A stretch of DNA of 64,000 nt from positions 16,944,509 through 17,008,508 of the forward strand of contig JADWOT020000003.1 in NCBI GenBank assembly GCA_036345935.2, written 5' to 3'. The notes under the pieces are model-generated. The model was not told the DNA's origin. It searched no databases and was given only the letters and a program-made list of their open reading frames with translations. This DNA comes from Taenia hydatigena. Its lineage: Eukaryota; Platyhelminthes; Cestoda; Cyclophyllidea; Taeniidae. Numbering within the stretch: the stretch's first letter is position 1; every line of letters starts with the position of its first letter. Below, piece after piece: positions 14,001 to 28,732 of this stretch. Made by a program: the position numbers and the translations under genes.

Positions 14001-15682
14001 CCTTACCCAGAGTTCCCAAATCTCAGCAGTCGCATAAGCACTGATCTTATTGGTTCGTGTTCTTCGACCTCCTTTAAACTCCTCGGAGGTCCACGTACTT
14101 TCTTCCACGCCGGAACGGGTGGGAAGTCTTCAGGAGCAATGAGAGGCTGCTGTCGTTGAGACTGCAGCAGAACTTTTTGTGGTGTTGCCTCCAATTTGGC
14201 CACGAAGTCCGCCTCCATTACGCTTCTCTGTGTAAGCAGGAAGGCAACTTCTCAACGCACATTAGTCTCATTTATAAAGCACCTGAATTATATTCTAGCT
14301 TATTTTAATATGAAAGATTTGATTTGTTAACACACCATTCTTTGTTAGTACTGCTGTCGCTATTTAAGTGGTAATGACACTAAAGTTACCGCTCAAAAGA
14401 GTGATCAGCCCTTGTTTTCTACGTTAACCTTGCAACAGAAACAATTTCCTAGTGAAGTTTACCGTGTTTTCACAAAACTGCACGACTTTTGGTTCCTTCA
14501 CTTCAACAAATACAAAGAAAGCGGGATGTTCTGGTCTTTCAGATTCCGCAACATCATGTCTGTTTTCTTTGTTTGACCTTTGCCACTCCGGTAAAAGAGG
14601 TTTCAAAAAGTTCCATGTTTCCGTAACAAAATGGTAGCTGCATAAATTGTATGCAAAAATAAGATTGTCCCACCTGAGTTCCATTCTTCGAGATGGCCAT
14701 CCAGTTAAACAAGTGAAAGGAGAAAAGGTATGTAGGGATCTGAGGCAAAAGTAAACTGGAGTTAAATTTACTTAACAGCAACGACTTTTAAAAGGGCCTT
14801 GCAAAGAAGTGGTAGCCACAACTCGTTAGATTTGAGCCATGGCAGCATTCGTTGTGAATGCTCTTCACTTATAACGCGATCATCGACGTCTATTCGTCTC
14901 CAGGCTCCCAAGACGTATAATCTGAGGGAATACTTTCCATTCGGATTGTACAAGCAAGTTATTTCTCCTTTCTTATTTTTGACTTGTGGATAAATACACA
15001 GCCATGGATAGAGTGACGCTCTATAAAATAAACATACTAGGCTCCATACTTACTTATTTTGTGAAACAAGTGTTAAAATATCCGCAAAAATTTGGTCAAA
15101 GTTGCACCTCATCGTTGTTGGCACGGACTCAAAAGCTTCAGCCAGCTCGATCTCCTCGGGATGTTTTGAGAAAACAACTGGATTTCTGATCATTTCACTG
15201 GGACGCAAGTGTTGTTTACAATTGAAAATCTTCTCAGCAATGACATGTTCTTCTGGATCATCAAATAGCTTCTTCCCCTTTGGTATCTAAACTAATACAA
15301 AAAGCAATGCTAGAATCAAATGAGTGGTCGAGGATTACTATTGACAAAAGCATACATCCGCTCTGCATTTCCTAAGAGTTGGCAATTTTATTTAGCCGTT
15401 GGCGCAGACATTACACACTTTTAAAGTTCTTTCTTGACAGTGACTTAAATCAGAAACAAATAACAGTGAATCACATTATTTAAATCTAGTTCACTCCTGT
15501 GCTATGTGCAAAGGGTACAAAATTTAAGTAATTTAACAAGATAGAATTGTTTTTTATAAGTTTGTCAATATTCCCTTTTTAAGTTGTTTAGTCCTTTTCG
15601 CAGGTTTCCTAGGATCGTGCAAGTTTCCATCTACAGTCCAGGTTTCTCCTTCAATTTCTCTTTCAGACCAAACACTCCACAT
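2058..15682 (-). CDS. ADGB: Androglobin (calpain-like region, permuted globin with IQ motif), at least 19 exons
   Basis: Minus-strand exons: 15682-15635, 15286-15054, 15020-14772, 14739-14674, 14637-14463, 14227-14007, 12846-12822, 12751-12712, 12637-12574, 12532-12424, 10973-10534, 10407-10269, 9127-9006, 8430-7956, 7900-7671, 6855-6619, 5001-4839, 3164-3013, 2321-2058. Most neighbours join in phase; joins 14007/12846, 10269/9127 and 9006/8430 do not, so small exons are missing there. About 1,150 codons are seen; vertebrate androglobin has about 1,670. Landmarks shared in order with the family: WSVWSERE (start), FDDPEE, NPNGKYSLRLYVLGAWRR and LTGW (calpain-like region), PLIAPEDFPPVPAWK, WFDIEDVCKFF, SVSLRLPRGRHCYR, then the globin region, the IQ motif YQALFRGHFVRR at 9.05 kb, LIFRFALD and PAELRAVQRSW. 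Androglobins are expressed in ciliated and spermatogenic cells. The start at 15682 is tentative because vertebrate proteins extend further upstream. Introns of 32-41 nt sit beside introns over 1 kb. Confidence 0.82.
5802..6080. repeat. Degenerate GGAT/GAAT tetranucleotide satellite
   Basis: The stretch 5805-5833 is an almost pure run of GATG/GAAT units. Interrupted GGAT-rich copies continue to about 6080. It lies in the androglobin intron between exons 6855-6619 and 5001-4839. It creates spurious open frames on both strands. Confidence 0.8.
12886..12900. repeat. Copy of the recurring CACATATGTG palindromic motif
   Basis: The sequence CGTCACACATATGTG is one of several short imperfect palindromes with the same core found in non-coding parts of this window; the other clear copies are at 25937, 30234, 34011, 40394, 40919 and 41612. 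This one is in an androglobin intron. Function unknown; see findings. Confidence 0.5.
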
Positions 15683-17110
15683 TCCTTCCTCAAAAGTTAC
15701 TTAAAATAGCGCAACAATGGAATGTGTTTACATCAACCTTCAAGTAGGAAATAGAAACAAAACAGGTTCTACTTTTAAATATTTAAAATTTATATCCATA
15801 TTACATCAAAACCTACCAAAAATGTCATATTTAATCAAAGTACAAAAGTGACTGCAAATTATTGACAACTTTGGCTTGCAAATTAACAGCTGAGGTTGGT
15901 TACACACCAGAAATCAAAACGTTAGTTTTTGTAGTTAGAAAGTGATTTTTGCCCAATCATCCTATGAACAGGTTCTATGGGTTTGACTTCCAAACTAAGG
16001 TGTGACATTTATGCCGAGCTAATAGTTTTTAATTTTTTCTTATGTTGCCAGTACGTGTTCTGCCATGCCATTCTAATAACACGGCTTTGAAAAAACTGAC
16101 AAAACTGCATTTAATTGCTTTAAGGGTCTACTAATAACTGGATGCCCTTTGACGAGATTCTCGGATTTCGTATCCCTAATTTTCCCGTCTAGGTTCTGGT
16201 CTTTAAAAGCTTGCAAAAAAGGTTTAAGCGCTGTAGTGTCCCGAGGCTCCCTCGAAGGCAAAAGAAGGCAGAATACTAGGGCAGAATACATATATTCAAT
16301 AGGCGGAGAGAAATAAGTTGCTGGCATGGCCAGGAGGCTAGGGCAATACCACCACCTCTGTGACCTTCACCAAAACCGGTAGTTCCAATGTAATACTTAA
16401 TTCTTTGAATGCGCTTTGTAGGCCAGAGGCGGAAAGACTCGCTGGAGCGTGACAAATCCTCGGCCTGAACCTCATATCTCGCCTAGCTCTATTTATCACC
16501 CCATATGCATTAAAGATGTCTAAACGTACGCAGACTTCTACTTTCAAGAATAACCAGGAGGGAGAGGAGGAACCCTCTACATCCAACAAACAAAGCACTG
16601 CAGGTGCTAACTAGCTAAAGAGCTGGACAGCTGTTAATGTACCTGCAAGGACACCGTTATATGAAAAGATAATTGCAAGACCTGAACATACATGTAATGC
16701 ATGTTTGACTTTATCTGCCGGATTAAGAGCAGTAAGTCCATAATGTTATTATGACGAAACGGACGCCAACGCTCCCTCGGGAAGTAAGGAACTTCAAACC
16801 CCTTTTCACAAACTACCTTATAGCTGGTCTGCGCGTTACAGACTATGATAGCGGAGATAAAAGAGCAACGCTAATCACAATACTAATACACCTCTTGGCG
16901 CGTCCAATCTTTTCTGCATTTAAATTCCCTTTTAAATTTGGTAGTAGTTTTTTCCTTTTCTTTATTGATTTTTAGGGTGTCTTTAGATTCACATTACTTT
17001 GAGAAGTGTTAGCCAATGCATTCTTGATTTTTACACGTCTCATAGCTTATTTTTCCCATTTTTTGTTTCCATAAGCTGATTTTTTTTCTGCATTCCTCAA
17101 GGTTACCAAC
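15683..17110. other. Intergenic region between the divergent androglobin and PFKFB genes
   Basis: About 1.4 kb separates the first recognisable androglobin exon (minus) from the PFKFB promoter region (plus). It holds one copy of the dispersed ~180-bp repeat (16233-16398). An upstream androglobin exon with the true start codon may also be here, but none could be proven. The rest is AT-rich with no supportable coding sequence. Confidence 0.5.
16233..16398 (+). repeat. Dispersed ~180-bp repeat, copy B
   Basis: The copy begins GTAGTGTCCCGAGGCTCCCT and ends near AGTTCCAATGTAATACTT. It aligns along its whole length with copies at 38252, 60801 and 57334 and, in reverse orientation, at 28550, 57889 and 60597. 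It carries an internal deletion in the block that reads CCCGGAGGCCAGCCTAAGC in copy 60801. No open frame is shared among the copies, so it looks like a non-autonomous element of SINE or MITE type. No convincing terminal inverted repeats or target duplication were seen. Confidence 0.85.
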
Positions 17111-17140
17111 ACGTGATTGGCTAATGCTTGCATAAATGAA
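17108..17140 (+). promoter_or_regulatory. Putative PFKFB proximal promoter (E-box beside inverted CCAAT)
   Basis: A palindromic E-box, CACGTG (17111-17116), is followed directly by ATTGG (an inverted CCAAT box) and then by a TATA-like GCATAAATG near 17129. The block is about 65-95 bp upstream of the PFKFB start codon at 17204, a plausible place for a core promoter. This is inferred from motif content only; the transcription start is unknown. Confidence 0.4.
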
Positions 17141-17203
17141 TGCTGCTAAACAGCGATTTCACCCGTATGTTCATATGCTGTTATCTGTTTTCAAGCTTCC
17201 GTG

Positions 17204-19685
<2,482 letters not shown>

Positions 19686-22600
19686 GGGTGAGGCTTTTCG
19701 TGATTTTTGGCAAAGCTATTTTCGGCTGGGATCTGTGCGTAGGCTTCATCATTTTCGCGTTGGCACTCATTGGCGCTGTTCATCCGGGCTAGAATTGTGT
19801 AAACAAAGCATAAATTGTTTTGTTTAGGTAGCAATTCCAATGTAGATACCAAGGTTCTATTAAATTATCAGTCAACCTGTAAAATATCCAAGATGATTCA
19901 TTACTTAGGCGTCACATGACTACCACTACGTTTTACTTGTTCTCCCTTCCCTAACAAGTCACGAACTTAGATCGAATTCCATTCCTGCAAAGCATTTTTT
20001 TATCCCTTGAAGCAAGAAGCCTTGCCTTAGTTGTTTAGGTTTATCGCCTCACCCTTAGTCTCCCGTTTGTTACTTATACTTCATCCATGACTGCCTGATG
20101 CCAGAAATGGGTAGTAGGACTCTTGCTGAATCCCGTTCATATTTCTTCTCCACTTTGATTTTGACCACCGTATGCATACCAATGGCGTCTTTTCTAAACC
20201 TCCTCACAAAAAAGGCAATTGACAATTTTTAAGTAACTTGTTCATTGCTTTGTTTCAATGCCGTCAGCATACCACACAATCTGGAGTGAAATGTTATCCT
20301 CATAGATGCAATACACCTCTTTGCCATGAAATGAAGTTGTGTTGGCTTAGCTTTGGGAGCTAGATCAAAAGAGTTGGAGGCCTAACCGAACGTTCAGAAT
20401 GCGAGGCTGTAAGTAGGGGACTTCCTTTAAGGCCATGCAATGGGTGTCACGTACACAGATCTGCACGTGAGGTGAAGCCCACACATCTTGGTACCTCTCT
20501 CACCCCCTCTTCCCGTCTTGGCATAGAAGTGAGGTGGAAAATCTGACATCCTCTCGGCATCAATTTCAATGTCGAAGGTGGAGAGATTTTTTTTGCTACT
20601 AACACTGATCCTGCTGGATAATTTTACATATCTACTAATTGTTGAGATTATGAAAGCCTCTCACAGTAACAGTGACTTGCATTTCCCTTTGAGGTCTACT
20701 AGTGAACGCATCGTTGCCACTTATGCCCTCCTCCCCATTGTTCGAAGTGGCACGATTGCTTAAATTATCACGTGGATATGGGTGCATCCCTTATCATTTG
20801 GAATTTGAATAGTTCTAACGCAAGCTCTAACGCGATGGACTATCCTCTCCGCATCACCAAATTGACAACCCTTAGGATGCATGTGTATGAGACAGGGTGA
20901 TTGGTTGACTTTGCGACAATAAACTGAGTGTAGGAGCTGCAGCCGATCTGAGGTTAGTGGCACTTTCTACCCACTTTTATTTTAGCCACTACTAGTTGAG
21001 TTGGCCATTTGATTAAACAAAAGCCTATCCTCTGAGCCAATACTCCGCTAAATTTATTGTAGAAAGCGTAAACAACGTGAGCTGCACTTTTAAGGCTGTT
21101 TTTGGGTCTGCCTTTCCGCGCCTCTAAGTCACTTCATGGCCTTTGAACCAAAGGCGTCACATGCTTGTGTCAATCTGCAAGTCGGCTAATTACTACTAAT
21201 TGAGGAGAGGGCTATAAGCACCACTTACGAGGGCTTGCCATAACCTGGTGTCATGTACACTTCACAAAATTGCTGGGTTTTAACAGCTAATCAGGTGGCG
21301 TTGTGCAGTGCTCCGGCGCCAAGAGGCCTTTGGGAATGTTGAATTGTAAGCTATAATCCACGACGAGGCATGTTAGAGTTTAGCTCTAGATGTTCCCGTT
21401 TCCATTAGCTCCCTTTTGCTTCCCGAAGGCTATTTCGTATGTCAAGAGAAGGTGAGTGCATTTTCATTCTACCCCAACTTATAAGCTTCTTTTCCACCTC
21501 AATGCCAAAGTTGTACCAAGAGATATAGTGATAGCTCTTAAATGCAAATTAGCCTCTAATTCGCTGCTTTAATGTGTCTCTCTCTCGTTACATGAGGCCG
21601 ACTGGTCGGAAGTCGCGCCTCCTTGACAAGGCGCGTCCAACCCGATAATTGATGTCCACACCTGGAGAATCAGCGAAAATTAATGTGATGTTCTAAAAGA
21701 TAGCCTATTTGTTTTGCTACTTCGCTTTCTGTTCATTCGGTAATCGCATGTAACCTTGAGTGGCTTCACTGGCGACCCTCGTGGACCAATGAAATGTAGC
21801 CTTGACAACCTACACTTCCGATTGGAGAGGAGAATGATAGGGCCTACTGGGAAAGGTGTCGTAAACTCCTTTTCTAACTTCCTGTTATTCTCCCCGTATA
21901 TGTGCAAAATTTTAGAGAAATGGGATTGGCGTGAAGGCGTTCCAATTGGGTGGGACCGATCTATGCCTTGCACGTCCATTTCATTTGCATTTCCTTATCT
22001 TTTTCACTTGTGTTTTCAAAATAGGTTGCCAGCAATAACTTCTGGTGCCAACTTTTTTCTCTCTTTGCTTGTCCTTTAGAATCCAAACGAAGTTAGAAGT
22101 CCCTTTGAGGCTCTAAAAACGGTTCCGCCCAAATACTAGTCGGCCTAGCGCTCCTCGAGGTATGGTTGTCGGGTTTTTGTGGTTTAGTTAATGCTACCTA
22201 TTAATTACAAGTAACAATATTAAATACTTTCAATTTCAGCGGGATTTATCTGTGACGAGGGCATGCAGTGGCTGCACGCGTCGAAGACTGTCGTGCATAC
22301 TTCGCCTTCTCAGCTTTTTTCTAAGTATACGTCTTTTTGTGAAGAAGTTGCTGCTATATATTAGTATCAGCAGTTTGACAAACTTAGGTAGTGCTTGCCA
22401 TGTTTAATTAAGTAAATTATCTAGTAATTGAGGTAGTGATTAAATGATTTGATTATTCAATAACTTGACTAATAGTAACTATTGGTTTTCGTGGCATCGA
22501 ATATGGAAAAGTAGAGCCGGGAAGGCAAAATTCTTGTCGGAAAGTAAAGAATCAGTCGAATTTTCGAACGTGGAAATGTTTTACTGTTGAGGCACTGGTC

Positions 22601-24159
22601 CATCACTGGCTAAACTGTTGAGCCCTGCCTAACTGTCCTCCTTCAACAGTAATTTGTCATTTTCATCGTCGAATGAATGTGTTAGAATTGAGGTGTTAAT
22701 AATGAAGCTGGACGAGTTAAGTACTTGAGACTGGCGCGGCGGTCATTATTGAGCTTTATCCAATAATGAGGATTTTGAGGTGGTTGTCGGTACTGGAATA
22801 TGAGAGTGGAATAGCTCATAGGAGTTACAATCCAAAACTGACAGTTCTCACTGGGATCTCTTCCTACTATGAATTCTGAGGTCTTCTTTGGTGTCTCACA
22901 TTTGTGCTATTTCTAATTTGCGAAACCGTTGTTGCTAGTGAAGAGAGGACAACCGGCTTTTATCCCTGTTCACAGCCCTGTCTCAGCACAGATCTTCCTT
23001 GTTATCTTACTTGTCGTACCTTTATCAGTTGAGCCATTTGAACTATTGTACTGATCACACGTAGAAGTTGTAGTTGAAAGTAGTGCCATGATCCAATAGC
23101 GCTTGAAATAAGGTCTTGGAGTGTCTGTTAAAAAACCTTCGCATTTATGAACCCCACCTTGATCTAGTAGTTGGGAGGTTTACGCAGTTAGTGTAAATAA
23201 CTATTGAAGTTTGATTTACCCGCATAAATTTTGCGGTAACGTTAATTTACACCTTGTTTGAATTGATGTCCTAAATGGCTTTAGCAAATAAACAAAGGGG
23301 TTGACACCGGAAACGCTTTCATACCCGCTCCATAGTTTACGTGGAGGTTTAGGAATCATTGAGTGAAACCTATTCTACAGTGTTATCCCCTCCTGGCGCT
23401 CTGTTTGAATTGGTTGAAGTGATTTGAACCCTGACTGGTCTCACCCTCATGATGTACTGGAGACTTATTTTTAAAGCAATTCACGAGAAGCATTACTTGT
23501 TTGGTGGCATGATAAGATGGCATGTTGCTCCCTTAAAATATAGTTAGAATATAGTTGCAAATGGCAGAAGGACTTTGAAGCCTAGATGACAAAGACATGA
23601 GGATGCAGGTATTGATGTAGTCGCCTCCTCCCCCTCCTCCTCCTACATCCCAATCTGGAAATGTGCTAGGAATTGCATTCTATTCCCTCAAAAATCGGCG
23701 CTCTTGAAAACTCCATAGTCTTCACCAAATCAACGGCGGGGAGCACTTCCGTCCATTGCATTGGAACTACCAGGTGATATGCAGTGAAACAATCCCCTCT
23801 TCTTTTCTTTACCTCCCCCCCTCCGCGCTAAAGGATCTAGTCATCGCCTGTAAAAGTGGCTCAGCCCTTCACAGCCGTTCTGTCACCTGTTGTTTGTGTT
23901 CTTCTTCTTTCGCCCTCATATCTATCCCGTGTCGCAGCTAGAGATAATAACACCAACTGTTCATTTATTCATAAAAAGGTTGTAATATTCGTTGGAATTT
24001 TTGTGTGCCTCCTATCGGTATTATCAGTTCACCTATGCTTAAAGTTGCTACTTTTTTCGACTTGATAATCGAGGTGATGTCTACTGAATTCAGTTGTCGG
24101 TAATATTGACATGCTCGACACCAGCATCACAAATGTGACTTGTTCGGTATCAGTTGCTG

Positions 24160-24260
24160 ATAACTAATTGGTCCACGTTGTTCCGCAAATTGATTGGTTA
24201 GGATTAGACCAATCAAATGGATGGAGTGCGCCTCGATCCGGGTATATATGCATGATCGAC
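24160..24260 (+). promoter_or_regulatory. Promoter-like block: three CCAAT elements and a TATA motif, no gene attached
   Basis: ATTGG occurs at about 24169 and 24193, and CCAAT at 24209. The last two form a perfect 8-bp inverted repeat, TGATTGGT (24191-24198) and ACCAATCA (24208-24215), with a 9-bp spacer. A TATATAT run lies at about 24243. The spacing resembles a CCAAT/TATA core promoter reading rightward with a start near 24270, but no protein-coding exon follows. It could drive a non-coding RNA, or an exon I cannot recognise, or be chance. Confidence 0.3.
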
Positions 24261-25936
24261 TGTTCCAACATCGAACTCTTAAATGGGCCGTATTTTTGCC
24301 CGATGTGTTAAGTAATCCTGGTAATCTGAGTGTCAAATAGTTATCGCATTACCTGAACTTGTTTCTAAAAACTACGTGAAACACTTTGGACTACTGATTC
24401 CAATTCAGTAAACCTCAATCAGCATCAACCTCTCTAGGCAAAACTATCACAAATTCTTCGATATGGTGACAGTTCCAATAACCTTTTGTCAATCCCACTG
24501 TGGTAGAAAATCTTCCACTTCTGGATGTGTATTTGAGATTGTTAGAATATTTAGTCGCCCGAACCTGGATCCCAAATTGGCGGCATGAGAGCTACGTTCA
24601 TGCCACCTATACTTGCACCAGCCTCCAAGCTTTTCCTGCATATCTTATGGTGACCCAGAGGTATCTTGAGTGTTTTATTTGCGGTGGATCTGGCGAATTA
24701 ACTCCAAGGGAGCAACCTCCTCGATCGATGCTGAACCTGGGAAATAGAAGAGCCCATTGAAATCATGTCAAATCCGGGCGCTTCTATCACTCCCAGAACA
24801 GTAATTAAGCATGACCAGAATTTTCAATGTGAAACTCACCTAAAATGCCAACAAGGATGAGCAAATAAATGAAGTGAGGGCATAAAGCAGAGTATGAGAC
24901 ATTCTAGCTGCCTATTCTATACGTGGATCACTTTTTTGTATAGAGAAGGATTAGCAGACGGGATAAGCTCAGACCTCTTTCCTCTTAATGCGATACACGG
25001 GAAATGTAAAGTTATTCTTCAGTGATCGAGATGCATCACATCACCTTTCTTCCGATCTCGGAATTAGTTTTAGTCCGTATCGGTCGTAGTAGATGAGTTA
25101 TTGAGGGAATCCTTGGTGATGAAATTCAAAGGATGACAAAAGCGCCAGACAATACAAAGATATCCTATTCTTTGCGTTCTGGACTTTCCTTGGCTCTTCG
25201 GTTTTTCTGCACGTACTTTCATTAGTAGCATTGTACGTCCATACATCCTTCTGACTGGTACCCATGGCGCTTTCAAGTCTCTCTAAGTCGTCTATTATGA
25301 GCTGGAAGCCTTACTTTAACTGACGATGGACAAGCAGGGCGCGATGTCATCATTTGCTGGTTTAAAAGCAGCACAAATTCTGCGTACCTAATACCCTTGT
25401 CACTAAATACTCGAAGGAATACCGGCAGCCACTTGCAAATTGTCGCGTCACACCCCTGTGGTGTATTTGGTCACGAGGACATAAAGTGTATTGGAAGAGA
25501 AAGCCTAGCTAAAAGGTTTATAGAAGTGCAATATAAGGCTTGTACTTTCAAGATAAATTTTGGTGCACATGTGCATGCAGCATCCAGAGGGTAACGAGCA
25601 TCAACTCAACCACTTCTGACAAGGAAGGCAGAAGCTGTAATTAATCCTAGTCCAGCAGCAGGTCTCATCCTTACCTTATGATTTCCAGCTTAGCTAATCT
25701 GTGCACCACACACGATTTTATGACAACAGTTGTCATGAGGTAATTAAGTATGTGCTGTGCATATGCGATGACTCGCTAAGGCATGGAAATCCATGGTGGC
25801 AAGTATGTGTGGCGATGGTTTTTGGCATGCAATAAGCTCAGCTAATTACCAATATTTAGAGGAGTGCTCCAATTGTTTACTAATAAAAATTTTATTTGGG
25901 TGACAACTAGCCGTAGCTAAATGCTGATTTACACCG

Positions 25937-25955
25937 CGTCACAAATGTGCGACAC
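25937..25955. repeat. Copy of the recurring palindromic motif
   Basis: CGTCACAAATGTGCGACAC is a diverged copy of the CGTCACACATATGTGACG-type element found elsewhere in the window. It lies in gene-free DNA. Function unknown. Confidence 0.4.
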
Positions 25956-28549
25956 CATTCCTTGCCAATGTGTAACAGTGTATAAGCTAGTGTTTCCAAT
26001 GGACTGATTGAGTTTTTAATCTGAATTCACCTGCAACCTTTCCCTTTTCGGCAAGCATCAATGGATCTGGATGGTCTTGTTAATCCGATTTCCATTGAGA
26101 CCTATTTGTCTAAAACCTAGAGGCACTCGTAAGTTTCGCGCACTTGACGGATGATCCATATTTCCATCTCTTGTCGGGTATAAACTGACTGGAGTCACAC
26201 TGTGAACAAAGGCTCAGTAGCTTCGTTCAATCACGAACAGGAGCCTGGGAAAACGTGGCTGGAATTTGCGCCTGATCACCGGCAAAAAGGGAGGGCGAAA
26301 AATCGGACCCTCAGAGTGATAAAATCCCACACACACGCACAAACACCAGTTGGCGCAGGCTGATCACACTGATGACTCTGCCGTCTGGGGTAAGTCGTTC
26401 GGGCTGGTGTGCGTGTGTGTGCTTATGCATGTCACCTGTTGCTGCCGCATCTCATCCGGAACAACTGTTCATTGCAGTTCGCCGCTCCTCTACACGTTAA
26501 TTGCTGGCTCCCCAGCTCTCCAGTCACACCTCGTTACCTCGTCAGAGAGAGCGAGAGAGAGATGGCGCCTTTGTCGGGAATCCGGACACCCACGAGATGG
26601 TGGGCCTGCTTGATGACACCTTTTAGGTGCCTGAGACAGCAGGACAGAGGCAAACATTTGCAGTTTTCCATTTTCTCCTCGATCCTAACTCCTTCTGGCT
26701 GTATCAAAATGAGCTGAGTCTGCCCTTCAGATATTCGAAGGCGCATGATGCTACAAAGATTTGAGGCATCATCTAAATTTTTGGCAAAACTGATTTTGCT
26801 TTATTCCACACGCATGCTACTGCAGCGACAACTTTCCAAAATGCTTCAATAAGGGAGTGGTTGTTTATTACTTAGTCGGGATAAGCTTCGGTTGAGGTTA
26901 TAAATGCTACCTTCGTTGGAGTAAGCAAAAACTCCAACCCCCTCCCTTTATGATTTTTTTAATTGGTTGACATTCATTTCTTAAATTCTCAACGAGCCAA
27001 TGAGAATTCACCTCGATTTGAGCACTAATTTGTGCCAGACCTCCAACAAAACCTGTTTATGCAAGCTAAGGTGACAACCCTCATAAATTTTGATTGATCT
27101 GATTAATTTGTGTTTCCACAGGCAAACTGATACTTCTAATTGTAAAATCTTTAGTTAAGACTACACTAAGGCACAAATAAATGAATCAGCCGTAGGTACT
27201 AACTGTTTTGGAGAGAGGAAATTATTTAGGAGTCAAATAGAAATCCCTTTTGTCTATTCCTTATTTGAAGGTGTTTTTGAAATATTTTGTCCCATTTAAC
27301 CCTTCATTGTGACTGGATAATGGTCCAGGTCGTATGATTACTATTAGTTATTTATCTGATGTATTGTGAAGTTTTGGTGCAAACAGAGATGGAGACCCAG
27401 TAGCTTAGATAGGGTGTGCAGACTGTCATGCTACCAGCCTGTAGGCAGATTCGCAAGAGACGAAAAGGGTCTGCATAGTTAAACTTTCAATAAAAGGCAA
27501 TATTATTCCCCAAAACTATTTCAAAGCCACATGTCTAAAGTAGGGTTTTCAATAATGAGCTGTTTTGGCATGGTTTGTTCGTTTAAAGGCATCAAGTACT
27601 ACAAGACGGAAGTAGACCACCCTGTTATGATAATTTTAATATGCCACATGGGTAAAAACACCTTTACACTTATTGCATTTGTAAATTTTACTCGAAAGGG
27701 GATGTGATTTCGACAGTGGTATTGAGATGAAGTCTGCTTTTTTGCAAGGATCTCATTCTGCCCAGTCGAGATGCGGCAAGATCACGCATGTCTTCTTTTT
27801 CTCGCTGTACCAAAGATTGTCAAATCTCGGATAGAAATCGTAATGGCTCTATAAAAAAAAACTTACCAAGATACTTTGTATTCACAAAGTAAAGCATTTA
27901 TTTTTATGGTTGCTCGATATTATTCTGAAATTTAACAGCCATTTCTAAGTTCGCTCATTCACACTTTCAGCAACTTCGTCCACATAATGTGAAAAAAAAA
28001 TAAAATTTAACTAAATCAAGAACTTCAGGCTTTGTACGCGCATTCATTTGCTGTTATAAACTCAGCTAAAATTTTTATGATCAAGTTCGAGCAATCATTT
28101 ACCATAAAGTAGTGCAGAACGCATATCACACACACACGTCACAGGCGAGGAACTTTGTAAGAACAGTAGTCTGTCAGAAAAAGCTTTTTGCTGGACTTCC
28201 TTTTTCACAATCTTGATTCAATTTCCCGACATGTCCCTCCACCAATCAACAGAATCCATGACCTTATAAACGTCCCACCTTAAGTACATCCTAAAGACGA
28301 CCTTAAAAGGAGATGCAAGGAAGGCATAATCTGAGACCTCCAGAAGTTATTTACTTTGCTGGACAAACAACTAACTACCTGTCTTTATTTTAGTGACCTT
28401 TTGTTAACTATTAATAGTTTCTAATTTTTTAATGTTATTGCTAATATGGCTGCAGAATATAAGGAAGTTACTTTGTAACACTCTCTTTGCAATCACTCTG
28501 TGGCTTTATGTCCCACTTTCTCTGATCTTAGGAATCGCAAAGAGAGACT

Positions 28550-28732
28550 GTGATACCTCATTCGTTCTGACTGCCGGTTTCGGGCTCAGTCACTTAGGTG
28601 GCCATATTCCCCTACCCGCGTGGGCTGGCCTCCAGGCCATGCCAGCAGCTCCATTCCCTCTGTTTATTGAATAGAAATTCTGCTTTAATGTTATGCCTTC
28701 TCTTGCTTTTGAAAAAGTCTCGGGACGCTGCA
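28550..28732 (-). repeat. Dispersed ~180-bp repeat, copy F (reverse orientation)
   Basis: Read on the minus strand this matches the repeat at 60801. On the plus strand the conserved blocks are CGGTTTCGGGCTCAGTCAC, GGTGGCCATATTCCCCTACC, GGCCTCCAGGCCATGCCAGC and GTCTCGGGACGCTG. It is moderately diverged, with small insertions in the A/T-rich middle. Confidence 0.8.

Larger units (their letters stand above)
19686..28549. other. Long gene-poor region downstream of PFKFB
   Basis: Nearly 9 kb with no coding sequence that I can support. Open frames of 60-107 codons occur on both strands, often overlapping, with no recognisable motif and no matching splice signals. It contains the promoter-like block at 24160-24260, one copy of the short palindrome (25937-25955) and short CA/GA-rich stretches around 26.3-26.6 kb. 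The 3' UTR of PFKFB presumably occupies its first part; no polyadenylation signal stands out. Confidence 0.5.
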
